Source: MFD00082-c5 sp963697995
Lineage (GTDB): Bacteria > Chlamydiota > Chlamydiia > Chlamydiales > JAJFMB01
Direction: 5' to 3'
NCBI GenBank assembly: GCA_963697995.1
Contig: OY969110.1
Location: 372,001-436,000 of the forward strand
Length of the DNA: 64,000 nt
Made by a program: the position numbers and the translations under genes. Under the pieces are notes generated by a model. That model was not told where the DNA came from. It did not search any database and saw only the letters and a program-made list of their open reading frames with translations. Positions 9,560-17,877 of this stretch are shown here, piece after piece. Numbering within the stretch: the first letter of the stretch is position 1; the number at the start of each line of letters is the position of its first letter.

Positions 9560-10200
9560 CACAGGATCGATTTCCCTCTTTGAGATAAGCAAAAGGATAA
9601 AGGGAAGAATATCCATCCGAAAAACCATCTCGCTTTTAAACCTGCCGACCTAAACCGGTTTTCCCCCATAACCTTAAACCGGGGGCCACTTTTTCTTTAA
9701 ACAATAACTTCTTAGTGAGATTAAGAGACTTTTTTGAGGCAGGCAACTGATCCAATACCAATTTTTGAACAAATTTCACTTGCTTCTTGGAGAAATCTTC
9801 AAAGAGGAGCTTACCCAGAAAGGGTTTTCCATTTGAGGTAAACCTGAAGAGAGATCTTGAATTCCATACTCAAACAAAGTTAATATGTTTTAAAGGAACT
9901 TAAACCTAAACGATTAGCCATCAATTTTGAATACCAACCAAATCGTGGGGTTCTTAGAAGATCTCCAAACCCCTCTTGAAACTGCCATTGAGGCGTTTCT
10001 TCATCTACTAAAACACCTACCTCAAACCCCATTAAGCTCAAAGCGATATTGAATGAACAAGCAGGAGTCACTCTCTCTTCAAGACTTGATCCAAACTCCT
10101 TAACAAGACACCCGTTTTTGCATCAATCACTAAGAAGTTTTCACCTCCAAAAAGCCCCATTTGAAAAAAGAAAATTAAAATGAAAAACAAGCTCAAAAAC
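9560..10200 (-). pseudogene. decayed class D (OXA-type) beta-lactamase
   Basis: Three minus-strand frames together spell a class D beta-lactamase. First comes a leader-like hydrophobic stretch followed by ENFLVIDAKTGVLLRSLDQ (about 10200-10085). A second frame (9880-10090) reads ERVTPACSFNIALSLMGF, then GVLVDEETPQWQFQEGF and YSKLMANRLGLSSFKTY. A third (about 9660-9830) has KLLFEDFSKKQVKFVQKL, LPASKKSLNLTKKLLFKE and the conserved KTG in LWGKTGLGR. The family expects S-x-x-K after RVTP; here the serine is Cys and the lysine Asn. There are at least two frameshifts, and the S-x-V region is missing. The product would be inactive. Functional relatives are chromosomal OXA-type enzymes of environmental bacteria. 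No intact copy lies in the window. Confidence 0.75.
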
Positions 10201-10314
10201 CCTATAAGAAAAAAAACGTATCACTCTTTTACAACTTTTTCAAGATCAATTAAAACCCTTTAACTTAAATGAGTTTTTTGATAAATTTGCGTTTTAAAAA
10301 AAATAGGCGATAAA

Positions 10315-11034
10315 ATGTCTTTCTCTCGTTTTCTTATATGTCTCATTTTGACAATCCCTCCTCTTTACTCAAATACTCTACCAAATCTATCAGAAGAAGA
10401 AGCAGTAAATAAATTAAAACGGATCCAATCAAAACTTGTCATCGAGGGTGGATCTTTTACCGAAGAGTATCCTGAGCAGCTCATGTCTGTCATGTTTATT
10501 TCACCAGAAGATTGTGTTCTAGAGATTGGAGGCAATATTGGAAGAAACAGTTTGGTCATTTCAAAAATTTTAAAAAACTCAGATAACTTAGTTATTCTTG
10601 AATCTGATCCAACAAATGCCTCAACACTTCTTGAAAACCGCAACAGAAATAAATTAAAATATTGTATCGAAAATGCATGTCTTTCCCAATCCCCTCTTTT
10701 CCAATTGGGATGGAAAACTTACTGCCTTGAAAATGCCCCTGAAGGTGCTTTTCCTGTAAAAACAATCACTTATCAAGAATTGAAAAAGAAGTATAAGACT
10801 TCCTTTTCTGCGCTAGTTGCCGATAGTGAAGGGGCTCTCTATTACATTTTACAGGAAGATGAGACTCTCCTCGATGATGTTAGCTTAATTATTGTAGAGA
10901 ACGATTATGATGACATTACCCACTATGAGGATACTTGCTCAAAATTTATGGCTCATGGTTTTAAGTTAATTTACAATAAACCGGGTGGCTTTGCCCCTTG
11001 CTACGATGTATTTTATCAGGTTTGGAAAAAATAG
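10315..11034 (+). CDS. exported FkbM-family methyltransferase
   Basis: 239 residues. An N-terminal signal peptide (MSFSRFLICLILTIPPLYS, cleavage near residue 19-20) precedes an FkbM-type SAM-dependent methyltransferase fold. The SAM loop VLEIGGNIGRNS lies at about residues 67-78, the acidic end of beta2 in LVILESDP, and the C-terminal half has the family's LLDDVSLIIVEND pattern. FkbM enzymes O-methylate sugars or small molecules, normally in the cytosol. The signal peptide argues for action in the periplasm or, after further secretion, the host. It stands alone between the beta-lactamase relic and the convergent ABC operon, and joins the exported glyco-enzymes found at 14-20 kb. Start chosen for the signal peptide; no strong SD. 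Confidence 0.75.
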   Translation: MSFSRFLICLILTIPPLYSNTLPNLSEEEAVNKLKRIQSKLVIEGGSFTEEYPEQLMSVMFISPEDCVLEIGGNIGRNSLVISKILKNSDNLVILESDPTNASTLLENRNRNKLKYCIENACLSQSPLFQLGWKTYCLENAPEGAFPVKTITYQELKKKYKTSFSALVADSEGALYYILQEDETLLDDVSLIIVENDYDDITHYEDTCSKFMAHGFKLIYNKPGGFAPCYDVFYQVWKK

Positions 11035-11038
11035 AGTA

Positions 11039-11752
11039 CTAGTTTAAAAATTTACCGATGTTTAAACCGAACTCTTGTGACTTTGATGCATCAAAGCTTT
11101 CAACGAGTGCCCCTGCCTCGAAATAATGAGCATTCTCTATAATTTGACTTGAAAAAGCCATATCTTGACTTGAAATCAATAATCCTTTTCCCGACTGTTT
11201 TAGCTTTAAAATGATTTGAATTAAGAGACTTGTGTTAATAGGATCTAAAGCTGAGGTGGGTTCATCGAAGATAAGAAAGGAAGGACCTAAAACTAAAGCT
11301 CTTGCTATTGCCACTCTTTGTTTTTGCCCTTGAGAAAGTTCATGTGGAAAGGCCTTGGCTAAAGAAGAAACATCTAAAGAGTCAAAGATCTCTTCCACTT
11401 TTTTTGTAAGAGTGTTTGGTGACTGCCTAAAGAGAACTTTTGGAACAATTAAACAGTTATCCATCACACTCATATGAGGAAATAAGGCAAAACTTTGGGA
11501 AACAAAACCAATCAAAGAGCATCTTATTGCAGGCGTCAATAACGATAAATCTTTTTCCTCAAAACAAATACGGCCTGTATACTCTGTTTCAATTTGGGTA
11601 ATACACCGAAGAAGAGAGGTTTTTCCAGATCCACTTTTACCAAGAAGCAAAGTGATCCCCTCTTTTGGAATATTGATAGAAACATTTTTCAAAATGGGAT
11701 GAGAAGCTCCCCTTGTTTTTTTTGTGAGAAACAATTTTTTTATACTTAACAT
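11039..11752 (-). CDS. amino-acid ABC transporter ATPase
   Basis: 237 residues with the full ABC motif set: Walker A GKSGSGKTS (about 38-46), a Q-loop near FVSQSFALFPHM, signature LSQGQKQRVAIARAL (about 140), and Walker B FLIFDEPTSALDP. It resembles GlnQ/ArtP-type polar amino-acid importers. It is the last gene of an operon and overlaps the permease gene by 7 bases, indicating translational coupling. The subunits act at the inner membrane to import an amino acid. The substrate cannot be read from the sequence, although arginine or glutamine systems are the closest in general type. Confidence 0.88.
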   Translation of the reverse strand: MLSIKKLFLTKKTRGASHPILKNVSINIPKEGITLLLGKSGSGKTSLLRCITQIETEYTGRICFEEKDLSLLTPAIRCSLIGFVSQSFALFPHMSVMDNCLIVPKVLFRQSPNTLTKKVEEIFDSLDVSSLAKAFPHELSQGQKQRVAIARALVLGPSFLIFDEPTSALDPINTSLLIQIILKLKQSGKGLLISSQDMAFSSQIIENAHYFEAGALVESFDASKSQEFGLNIGKFLN

Positions 11753-12405
11753 GAAAGATATCTCTCCACTCTTCTTGCGACAAGGCTTAAAAGGCCAGAC
11801 ATCAAAAGATAAATTGCAGCGACAGCTAAATAAATCGGTATTGGTTCTAACTCTCTGGCTACAATATTCATCCCCATACGCGTTAATTCAAGCATCCCAA
11901 TCGAAGAAACAATCGCTGTGCTTTTTAAAAGGGCATCGATCTCATTATTCAATGAGGGGAGAACTAAGCGAACCATTTGAGGTAAAATCACATAGCGTAG
12001 AGTCAAAGGGGTATTCAACCCAAGTACAAAAGCGGCTTCCCATTGAGAAACAGCAATTGCATTTAAAGAGCCTCGAACAATTTGCGCAACATATCCCGAT
12101 GAACACATCCCAAGAGCTACAACTGAAGCTGGAAAAAGATCCACATGATACCCTACAAGGTCTGGTAAAACATAATAGACAATCAAGAGTTGCACAAAAA
12201 AGGGCACCCCTCTTAAAACAAATGTCACCCCTTCGATAAAGGGTGAAATAGCAAAAATCTTTAATCTCTCACAACTCAATACCCCAAAAAAAGTGCCAAG
12301 AGTAAAACTCCATATCATGGACAAAAAAAACAGTTTTAAGGTCATCAAGGCGCCTGAAAGCAGCAAGGGAAACGATTCTAAAAGCAAATGAAAGTGGTCA
12401 TTCAT
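11746..12405 (-). CDS. amino-acid ABC transporter permease
   Basis: 219 residues with about five membrane helices and the HisM/GlnP-type EAA loop (QWEAAFVLGLNTPLTLRYVILPQ, split here by its usual G). The start shares a base with the stop of the binding-protein gene, and the end overlaps the ATPase gene. It forms the membrane channel of the importer, working with the ATPase at 11039-11752 and the binding protein at 12405-13157. Length and helix pattern are normal for the His/Glu/Gln/Arg family. Confidence 0.87.
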   Translation of the reverse strand: MNDHFHLLLESFPLLLSGALMTLKLFFLSMIWSFTLGTFFGVLSCERLKIFAISPFIEGVTFVLRGVPFFVQLLIVYYVLPDLVGYHVDLFPASVVALGMCSSGYVAQIVRGSLNAIAVSQWEAAFVLGLNTPLTLRYVILPQMVRLVLPSLNNEIDALLKSTAIVSSIGMLELTRMGMNIVARELEPIPIYLAVAAIYLLMSGLLSLVARRVERYLSC

Positions 12406-13157
12406 TAAGGCTCAAGACCCCATTTCTTTTCAAGTTCCGCTATTTTCCCTTCAGCCTTCATTTCATCAACCGCCTGATACACAAATGAGGTCATTTCTAA
12501 ATTTTCTTTAGCAACACAAACCCCAAGGCCTAAAACTTGATGACTTTTAGGTATTGAGAGCTTAAGCACTTTAAGATCTGGAAACTTAAGTTGATAAATT
12601 GCAACAAGAGTTTGATCCAAAAGAGCTCCAAAAGACTTTCCAAATTTCAGATCTAATATAACATCTGTGATTTTGTCCATTGTTTTGATATTTAAATTAG
12701 GAATCGACCTCAAAAGCTCTTCTTGAGAGGTTCCCACTTCACAGACAAATACTTTTGAGGGATCTTTAGATAAATCTTCAAGACAGGTCACATCTTGAGG
12801 AACCGTTTTCCAAAAAACAAAGGGTACTGTATCAATTGGTTTGCCTTGATAATGGACCATATTCAGTTTCTCAAGCCGTTTTCCCGTAATGGAAACTGCC
12901 CAAATAAGAAGATCGATTTTCCCTTGATTTAAAGCCATCATAAGACCTGGCATCCCTCCAAAATCTTTGATAACAAGCCTGCAATTCATTTTTTTGGCAA
13001 GTTCTCTTGAAAAATCGATATCAAACCCTTCATACTCCCCGCTTGAATTGATACTGACAAATGGGGCAAATCCACTCGTTGTCCCTACGATAATTTTTTC
13101 CAAAGAGAAAAGAGGACCATTTAGAGTAAGTAAAAAAAAAGAGAATAAAACTTTCAC
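12405..13157 (-). CDS. amino-acid ABC transporter periplasmic binding protein
   Basis: A type II solute-binding protein (SBP_bac_3), about 250 residues. Longer readings to 13232 overlap the upstream gene. The better start is GTG at 13157, because AAGGAG lies 5 bases upstream and it gives a clean signal peptide (KVLFSFFLLTLNGPLFS). Family features follow: IIVGTTSGFAPFVSI, the YEGFDIDFSRELAKKM signature (about residues 45-60), and the C-terminal KKWGLEP ending typical of this family. It captures the ligand in the periplasm for the permease and ATPase encoded next. The gene follows msrBA by 23 bases, so all belong to one transcript. Confidence 0.87.
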   Translation of the reverse strand: MKVLFSFFLLTLNGPLFSLEKIIVGTTSGFAPFVSINSSGEYEGFDIDFSRELAKKMNCRLVIKDFGGMPGLMMALNQGKIDLLIWAVSITGKRLEKLNMVHYQGKPIDTVPFVFWKTVPQDVTCLEDLSKDPSKVFVCEVGTSQEELLRSIPNLNIKTMDKITDVILDLKFGKSFGALLDQTLVAIYQLKFPDLKVLKLSIPKSHQVLGLGVCVAKENLEMTSFVYQAVDEMKAEGKIAELEKKWGLEP

Positions 13158-13180
13158 AAAAAGCTCCTTTTTTTTTGCAA

Positions 13181-14113
13181 TCAGATGTTTCCCCAAATCT
13201 CTTTTAAACGCTTCTTTCGACCACTTCCACAACTATACTCTTCATACCTTAAAGGGTTTTTTGATGCAAAAGACTGATGAACCTCTTCAGCCTTATAAAA
13301 GGTGGATCTGTCTAAAATAGGCACGTGAAGCATTACACCTAATTTTTTCTCAATGTCTGCTTTGGAAGCTATAGCTGCCTTTCTTTGAGTCTCCCCTTGA
13401 GTAAAAATGGCTGTCTCATACGAAAACCCCCTATCGTAAAATTGCCCTCCCTGATCAAAGGGATCTATATTTTTCCAAAAGAGCTCTAAAAGGTTATCGT
13501 AGGACACTTTATTTGGATCAAAACTCACTAAGACAGCCTCCCGATACCCTGTGTGATCCTGATAGGTAGGATTTAGCTTTGTTCCCCCTGCATAGCCACT
13601 TACCACACTCACCCCCCTTAAACCCTTAAAAGCCTCTTCTGCACACCAAAAACACCCCATCGCAAAGAGAGCTTCCTCAATTTTCACTTCCTTACCTAAA
13701 GGGATAAAGTTTAGAGCCACCGAATTCATGCAGTATCTTTTCCCCGTAGGATTCGGCCCATCCTCAAATACGTGCCCTAAATGGGACCCACACCTCGTAC
13801 ACAAAACCTCTGTACGGCACCCCCCAAAAAAACCTCTTTTCAAATCCTCTTCATCAGGTTTCTCCTCAACAGCGCCTTCAAGAGGCTGATAAAAACTTGG
13901 CCATCCCGATCCCGAATCGTACTTTGTTTCTGAGGAAAAAAGGGGGAAATCTCCTCCACAAGCGGCACAATAATAGGTTCCCCTCTCATAAAACTTGTCG
14001 TATCGCCCACTTCCCGCCCTCTCAGTCCCCTTGAAGCGGCATACATAAAGAGTCTCTTCATCTAAATGCTTTTTCCAAAACTCCTCCGACTGGCTTTTAT
14101 AATCAAATCCCAT
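13181..14113 (-). CDS. msrBA: bifunctional methionine sulfoxide reductase MsrB-MsrA
   Basis: 310 residues, MsrB domain first. The N-terminal half has zinc cysteines (YYCAACGGDFP and LCTRCGSHLGH), the DSGSGWPSF motif and the catalytic RYCMNSVALNF. The C-terminal half from about residue 148 is MsrA, with the catalytic GCFWCAEEAF and family motifs GYAGG, YQDHTGYREAV and DPFDQGGQF. The two halves reduce R- and S-methionine sulfoxide in proteins. There is no signal peptide, so it acts in the cytosol, in contrast with its upstream neighbour. It starts one base after the sulfotransferase stop, which makes it the second gene of a sulfotransferase-msrBA-ABC operon. Confidence 0.93.
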   Translation of the reverse strand: MGFDYKSQSEEFWKKHLDEETLYVCRFKGTERAGSGRYDKFYERGTYYCAACGGDFPLFSSETKYDSGSGWPSFYQPLEGAVEEKPDEEDLKRGFFGGCRTEVLCTRCGSHLGHVFEDGPNPTGKRYCMNSVALNFIPLGKEVKIEEALFAMGCFWCAEEAFKGLRGVSVVSGYAGGTKLNPTYQDHTGYREAVLVSFDPNKVSYDNLLELFWKNIDPFDQGGQFYDRGFSYETAIFTQGETQRKAAIASKADIEKKLGVMLHVPILDRSTFYKAEEVHQSFASKNPLRYEEYSCGSGRKKRLKEIWGNI

Positions 14114-14114
14114 C

Positions 14115-14897
14115 TTATTTATCCCAATTAAGCGTTATATCAAATCCCTCTTCATCTAAAAGCTTTTGAAGCCTCTGATTGTGGGATCGATAAAACCTCT
14201 CCAGAACCACTCTTGTAGCCTTGTTTAACACCAACTCCTTATTTACTCCCTCATTTTTTATGGGAAAAGAGGCGTGCTTGTAGGGAGGAAGCTGTAAAAA
14301 CTCATAAATTCTATCCATCGTTTCCTGCGTATTTTTAAAAAAATCTTCCGAAATTAAGATCAAAATCTGCTCTTTTGGGAATTTTTTGAGCCATTGTTCC
14401 AAATGGTGAGCATAAAAACCCCTTTGCAAAAGAGGCAAATCCACTTCATTATTTTCATCAAATAATAATTTAAACTCGTCATTGAGATGTTCTTCAAACG
14501 ATCTGCCACTTTTTGTAAAAAGATGTTGCTTGTAGTGAGAGAACGCCCTTTCAACAGGATTGCGAAGAAGCAGAATTAGCTTAACCTCTGGAAAGAGTTG
14601 TTTGACTCGGCCTGGTACAAAATCTCTCACAAAATATCTTGGCGTCACATCCCCCGATAAAGGAAATCCTTGACTATTTTTTTTCGGAAATTTTTCGTTG
14701 TAAGCTTTTACCCCTTCATTGAACCTCTCGTCAAAAAAATGAAGCTCTTTTTTTTGGGGCATCTGAATTTTTGGATGAGAATTGAGGTAATCGTAAAGAG
14801 AGGTCGTCCCCCCTTTAGCAACTCCAATCACTATAAAATCTGGACCTTGAGAAAACGCTTTAACAAAAACTAAAAGAAAAAAAAAGAACTGCTTCAT
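14115..14897 (-). CDS. exported PAPS-dependent sulfotransferase
   Basis: 260 residues. A hydrophobic signal peptide (MKQFFFFLLVFVKAFSQ) is followed by a carbohydrate-type sulfotransferase domain. The 5'-phosphosulfate loop IGVAKGGTTSLY lies at about residues 23-34, the 3'-phosphate motif LLLRNPVERAFSHYKQ at about 108-123, and the general-base region around KELHFFDERF. Relatives transfer sulfate from PAPS to glycans (heparan N-sulfotransferase and Nod-factor types). PAPS is not expected in a bacterial periplasm, so an exported form suggests use of host PAPS, which is inference. First gene of the operon leading into msrBA and the ABC importer. Confidence 0.82.
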   Translation of the reverse strand: MKQFFFFLLVFVKAFSQGPDFIVIGVAKGGTTSLYDYLNSHPKIQMPQKKELHFFDERFNEGVKAYNEKFPKKNSQGFPLSGDVTPRYFVRDFVPGRVKQLFPEVKLILLLRNPVERAFSHYKQHLFTKSGRSFEEHLNDEFKLLFDENNEVDLPLLQRGFYAHHLEQWLKKFPKEQILILISEDFFKNTQETMDRIYEFLQLPPYKHASFPIKNEGVNKELVLNKATRVVLERFYRSHNQRLQKLLDEEGFDITLNWDK

Positions 14898-14971
14898 CCT
14901 AAAACCTCGTTTAAAAGCTATTTTAAAAGAGGTTTGTATATTTGTAAAGAAAAATTAACACTCTTTCTCTA

Positions 14972-15000
14972 TTGCAAACATTTTCAATATATTATAAAAT
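14972..15000 (+). promoter_or_regulatory. candidate sigma-70-type promoter for the first PPR gene
   Basis: TTGCAA, a 17-base spacer and TAAAAT lie 29 bases before the ATG of the PPR gene at 15029, inside an AT-rich divergent intergenic region. This is a pattern match only. Confidence 0.4.
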
Positions 15001-15028
15001 CGTTACGTTTAATTAAAAATGGATATTT

Positions 15029-16027
15029 ATGAATGCACCACAAACAAGAAATTATTACTACCAAGAACAGAATGTCTATAATTATCATTACCCTGTAATT
15101 AATTTTAGCGTCAACCAAAGTTTTGGTTCAATCGCCGAAAATCATTTAATTAGTCAAATTAATGATTACGAAAAACGCATTAATTCTTTTTATTTATTAA
15201 ATAACTATTCTTTTGTTGTTTCATTATTCAATGAAATGAAATCAAAACAAATCAACCCAAATAAAAATATTTATATAAACACAGCGATTAGTTTTATTAA
15301 ATTAAATGAAGAAAACAAAGCAATTAATCTAATCGAAGAAATGGGGAGCAAAGCTGATACGGAAACCTATAATTCTGTTATAAAGTGCTCACTTAGTATA
15401 AACGCCTACAATACAGCCTACTGTTTTTTTGAAAGAATGTTAATCTCAAATGTCCCCCTTAATAACACAACCTACACCATACTCATGGATAGATGCGTAC
15501 TAAATAATAACTTCGAGGGTGTGCTTTCAGTCTTTAATGAAATGAAAAAGCATATTAAATTACACCCAAATACCTACCATACAGTCATCTCAGCTTGCAT
15601 AACTTTTAAAGATTCAAAACAAGCTTTTTCCATCTTTGATGAAATGATAAAAAGCTGCCTACCTCCTTATTTATCAACACTTAATATTCTGATCGATGAG
15701 CTTGTCAAAGATGACAACATTAATGAAGCAAAAAAATTCTTTAAAAAGTATTGTTCCCATGAACTTTTAGAATTAAACACCAACAGAATGCCTAGTGATC
15801 CAAGAATGCTTTTTGGAATGTTCGATAGTAAAGGATTATCGCAAAAAGCATTTTTAATAAAAATGCTTATTATTTTGGAGACCAGGGGAAATTATTATCC
15901 ATTTTTTATCCCCTTAAAAGTCAAAGATGAAAATTTTTTATTTAGTAATTTATTAAAATATCACAACAACCTTCACTTTATTAGAACTATCAACAATAGA
16001 AACTTTGTTCTTGTAACGTATTTATAA
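15029..16027 (+). CDS. pentatricopeptide-repeat (PPR) protein 1
   Basis: 332 residues. After a Tyr/Asn-rich N-terminus there are at least five consecutive ~35-residue helical hairpins of PPR type between about residues 50 and 230, for example TETYNSVIKCSL, TTYTILMDRCVL, NTYHTVISACITF and STLNILIDELVKD. Each is followed by a second helix like AFSIFDEMIKSCLPP. PPR proteins bind single-stranded RNA in mitochondria and plastids, one base per repeat, and bacterial examples are sparse. No signal peptide or mitochondrial presequence is evident. A second PPR gene follows in the same orientation. It may be an effector acting on host organellar RNA; that is a guess. Confidence 0.75.
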   Translation: MNAPQTRNYYYQEQNVYNYHYPVINFSVNQSFGSIAENHLISQINDYEKRINSFYLLNNYSFVVSLFNEMKSKQINPNKNIYINTAISFIKLNEENKAINLIEEMGSKADTETYNSVIKCSLSINAYNTAYCFFERMLISNVPLNNTTYTILMDRCVLNNNFEGVLSVFNEMKKHIKLHPNTYHTVISACITFKDSKQAFSIFDEMIKSCLPPYLSTLNILIDELVKDDNINEAKKFFKKYCSHELLELNTNRMPSDPRMLFGMFDSKGLSQKAFLIKMLIILETRGNYYPFFIPLKVKDENFLFSNLLKYHNNLHFIRTINNRNFVLVTYL

Positions 16028-16029
16028 AG

Positions 16030-16081
16030 AAATCAATTGCATTAAATTGATTTTATTGATATAACTCTATTATATCAATAA
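16030..16081. promoter_or_regulatory. two adjacent palindromes between the PPR genes
   Basis: The first is AAATCAATT/AATTGATTT around a 6-base loop (16030-16053). The second is a 12-bp perfect inverted repeat TTATTGATATAA/TTATATCAATAA around CTCTA (16053-16081). They occupy most of the 70-base gap and lie just before the SD (AAAGG) of the second PPR gene. There is no U-run for a terminator on the + strand. They could be operators, RNA-processing hairpins or a regulated leader. Confidence 0.5.
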
Positions 16082-16097
16082 TAAATAAAAGGTTAAT

Positions 16098-16973
16098 ATG
16101 GGACCTACATTAAACTCCACGGGATTTGTTAAATTTAAAAACGAAAGTGTGCCCTTTTATTTTACAAAGCCTGATCTCACTTTAACGGATCGAAAAATCA
16201 GAGGATTTCTCAGGAGAGGGGTATTTGATAAAGCGGTCGAACAATTTTTAGAGGAAAATAACAAAGGCACTAAATTTTCAGTAACATCTTACAACTCTTT
16301 TATTAACAAAACGCTTCATATGAAAGAGTACAAGACAGCTTATTTTTTCTTTGAATATATGTTAACAAACGGAGTAGCCCCAAGAGTCTCTACCTACCAA
16401 ATCATTTTGAATGCCGCCCTAAACATGCGCAATTTTATAGGGATTGATTCTTTCTATAACAACATGAAAGAAAATGGTTGCCCCATCGATTTATCGATCA
16501 TCCATACAGTCATGACGTCTCGGATTAAAAACCAAGATCTCGATGGAGCTCTTGAAGCTTTTTACGACTTAAATAAATTTAAAATAGAACCTAACACCTT
16601 AGTATTCAACACCCTCCTTGACGGTTTTATTCATTTCAATAGAGTTAAGGAAGGGATTACATTTTACAAAATACACATTCGTTACACATACACATGGAAT
16701 TACAAAGAAAATAATCTCTATCGAAAAATTGATGTCCATAATTTAAGCCACGGTGCAGCCCTAATCAAAATTCTCTCCTTCATCAGTGAAAAAGAGGCTT
16801 TTCCAAGTTTTATTTTAACTGTTAGTAATAAAGAGACTCCCCCTCCTGACTATTTAGAAAGTATGCCATTCGACATCCAATCGCTTTTAAAATACAGAAG
16901 CGATTTAGAAATCTCCCCAATCGCAGGGGAGGAGGGATCATTCTGGATTAGTTGGAACCCTTCATTCTTTTAA
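16098..16973 (+). CDS. pentatricopeptide-repeat (PPR) protein 2
   Basis: 291 residues, paralogous in design to the preceding gene. Repeats are visible between about residues 65 and 200: TSYNSFINKTLHMKEYKTAY, STYQIILNAALNM, SIIHTVMTSRIKNQDLDGAL and LVFNTLLDGFIHF. The residues that set base choice in the eukaryotic PPR code (position 5 of each repeat) read N, Q, H, N. A C-terminal ~80 residues lack repeats. It ends inside the 3' end of the convergent UDP-rhamnose-type gene (26-bp overlap). No export signal is visible. RNA binding is inferred from the fold. Confidence 0.72.
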   Translation: MGPTLNSTGFVKFKNESVPFYFTKPDLTLTDRKIRGFLRRGVFDKAVEQFLEENNKGTKFSVTSYNSFINKTLHMKEYKTAYFFFEYMLTNGVAPRVSTYQIILNAALNMRNFIGIDSFYNNMKENGCPIDLSIIHTVMTSRIKNQDLDGALEAFYDLNKFKIEPNTLVFNTLLDGFIHFNRVKEGITFYKIHIRYTYTWNYKENNLYRKIDVHNLSHGAALIKILSFISEKEAFPSFILTVSNKETPPPDYLESMPFDIQSLLKYRSDLEISPIAGEEGSFWISWNPSFF

Positions 16974-17868
16974 ACACCTCGTGTATCGACTCTTTAACGT
17001 GGGGCACATTCGGATAATACTTAAGCAACTTTTCTGTGCTAAGCTCATTGTTTGAACGCTTCGACTTCAAAATTTTATCCTGTTCTTCTACAGTAAAATT
17101 TTTATAGGTGAATTTAGGATCGATGTAGAGCTTATAGAGATCTAAAATCTCATTGTGAGATAAGGTTCCAGGATTTACAAAGTTAAAATTCCCCTTTAGT
17201 TCCTTAAAGGTCATATCGATCGCAATGGGAAGCAAATCGTCCAAAATAGTCATCGAATTGGCAATATTGATCACTTTTTCGTAATGGGAAATTTTTGTAA
17301 TGAAGTTTTTAGGGTGAAAATCGGAGGTAATAGGCATCCTTACCCGTAAGTTCAATACATTCGGATAGCAAAGAACAAGCCCTTCCAAAAACCCTTTTGT
17401 TTTAGAATAAAATGATCCATCAAAATTGGGTTTATCCTCTTCCTTAAAACCGATGCCACTACCCATAGGATGAGCCTCATCGTACTCGAAAATACATCCA
17501 GTACTAAAGTTAGTGACATGAATATTTTGAAGAGCTGCCACATCGAGCAAGTTTAACACTCCAATCACATTTGTCCTTAAAGTCTCTAACTGATGTGTTT
17601 CACACCAATCAACATTAGGCTTTCCAGTCACACCTGCACAGTTTATGATGTAATCTGGATTTATTTCTTCGATCTCTTTTTTTAAGTCATCTCGATTCTC
17701 AAGGCGGCTACTTGCCACAAAAACTGTTTGATTTTGCTCCTTTAAAAGCGCGACTATCTTTTGCCCAATCCATCCCGTCTTTCCCCCAAAAACAAGAACT
17801 TTTTTTGCTTCGTGCGAGTAGCTTAAACTTGGGAAAGTAAGAATTAAAAACAACAATACCAATCTCAT
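16948..17868 (-). CDS. exported eukaryotic-type UDP-4-keto-rhamnose epimerase/reductase
   Basis: 306 residues. A clear signal peptide (MRLVLLFLILTFPSLSYS, then HEAKK) precedes an extended SDR enzyme. It matches plant NRS/ER and the C-terminal half of RHM very closely in motif: VFGGKTGWIGQKI, GVTGKPNVDWCETHQ, FSTGCIFEYDEAHP, GIGFKEEDKPNFDGS, FYSKTKG (YxxxK), RVRMPITSD and NPGTLSHNEILDLYK. Family members turn UDP-4-keto-6-deoxyglucose into UDP-rhamnose with NADPH. The neighbouring 4,6-dehydratase 9 bases upstream would supply the substrate, so the pair could make UDP-rhamnose from UDP-glucose. Cytosolic in eukaryotes and in giant viruses; export here is unusual. Likely acquired from a eukaryote or giant virus. 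Confidence 0.85.
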   Translation of the reverse strand: MRLVLLFLILTFPSLSYSHEAKKVLVFGGKTGWIGQKIVALLKEQNQTVFVASSRLENRDDLKKEIEEINPDYIINCAGVTGKPNVDWCETHQLETLRTNVIGVLNLLDVAALQNIHVTNFSTGCIFEYDEAHPMGSGIGFKEEDKPNFDGSFYSKTKGFLEGLVLCYPNVLNLRVRMPITSDFHPKNFITKISHYEKVINIANSMTILDDLLPIAIDMTFKELKGNFNFVNPGTLSHNEILDLYKLYIDPKFTYKNFTVEEQDKILKSKRSNNELSTEKLLKYYPNVPHVKESIHEVFKRMKGSN

Positions 17869-17877
17869 AACAGCACC

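Noticed and set aside
11724..12239. 171-codon + strand ORF
   Set aside because: It is antisense to the ABC permease and ATPase genes, which have clear family motifs.
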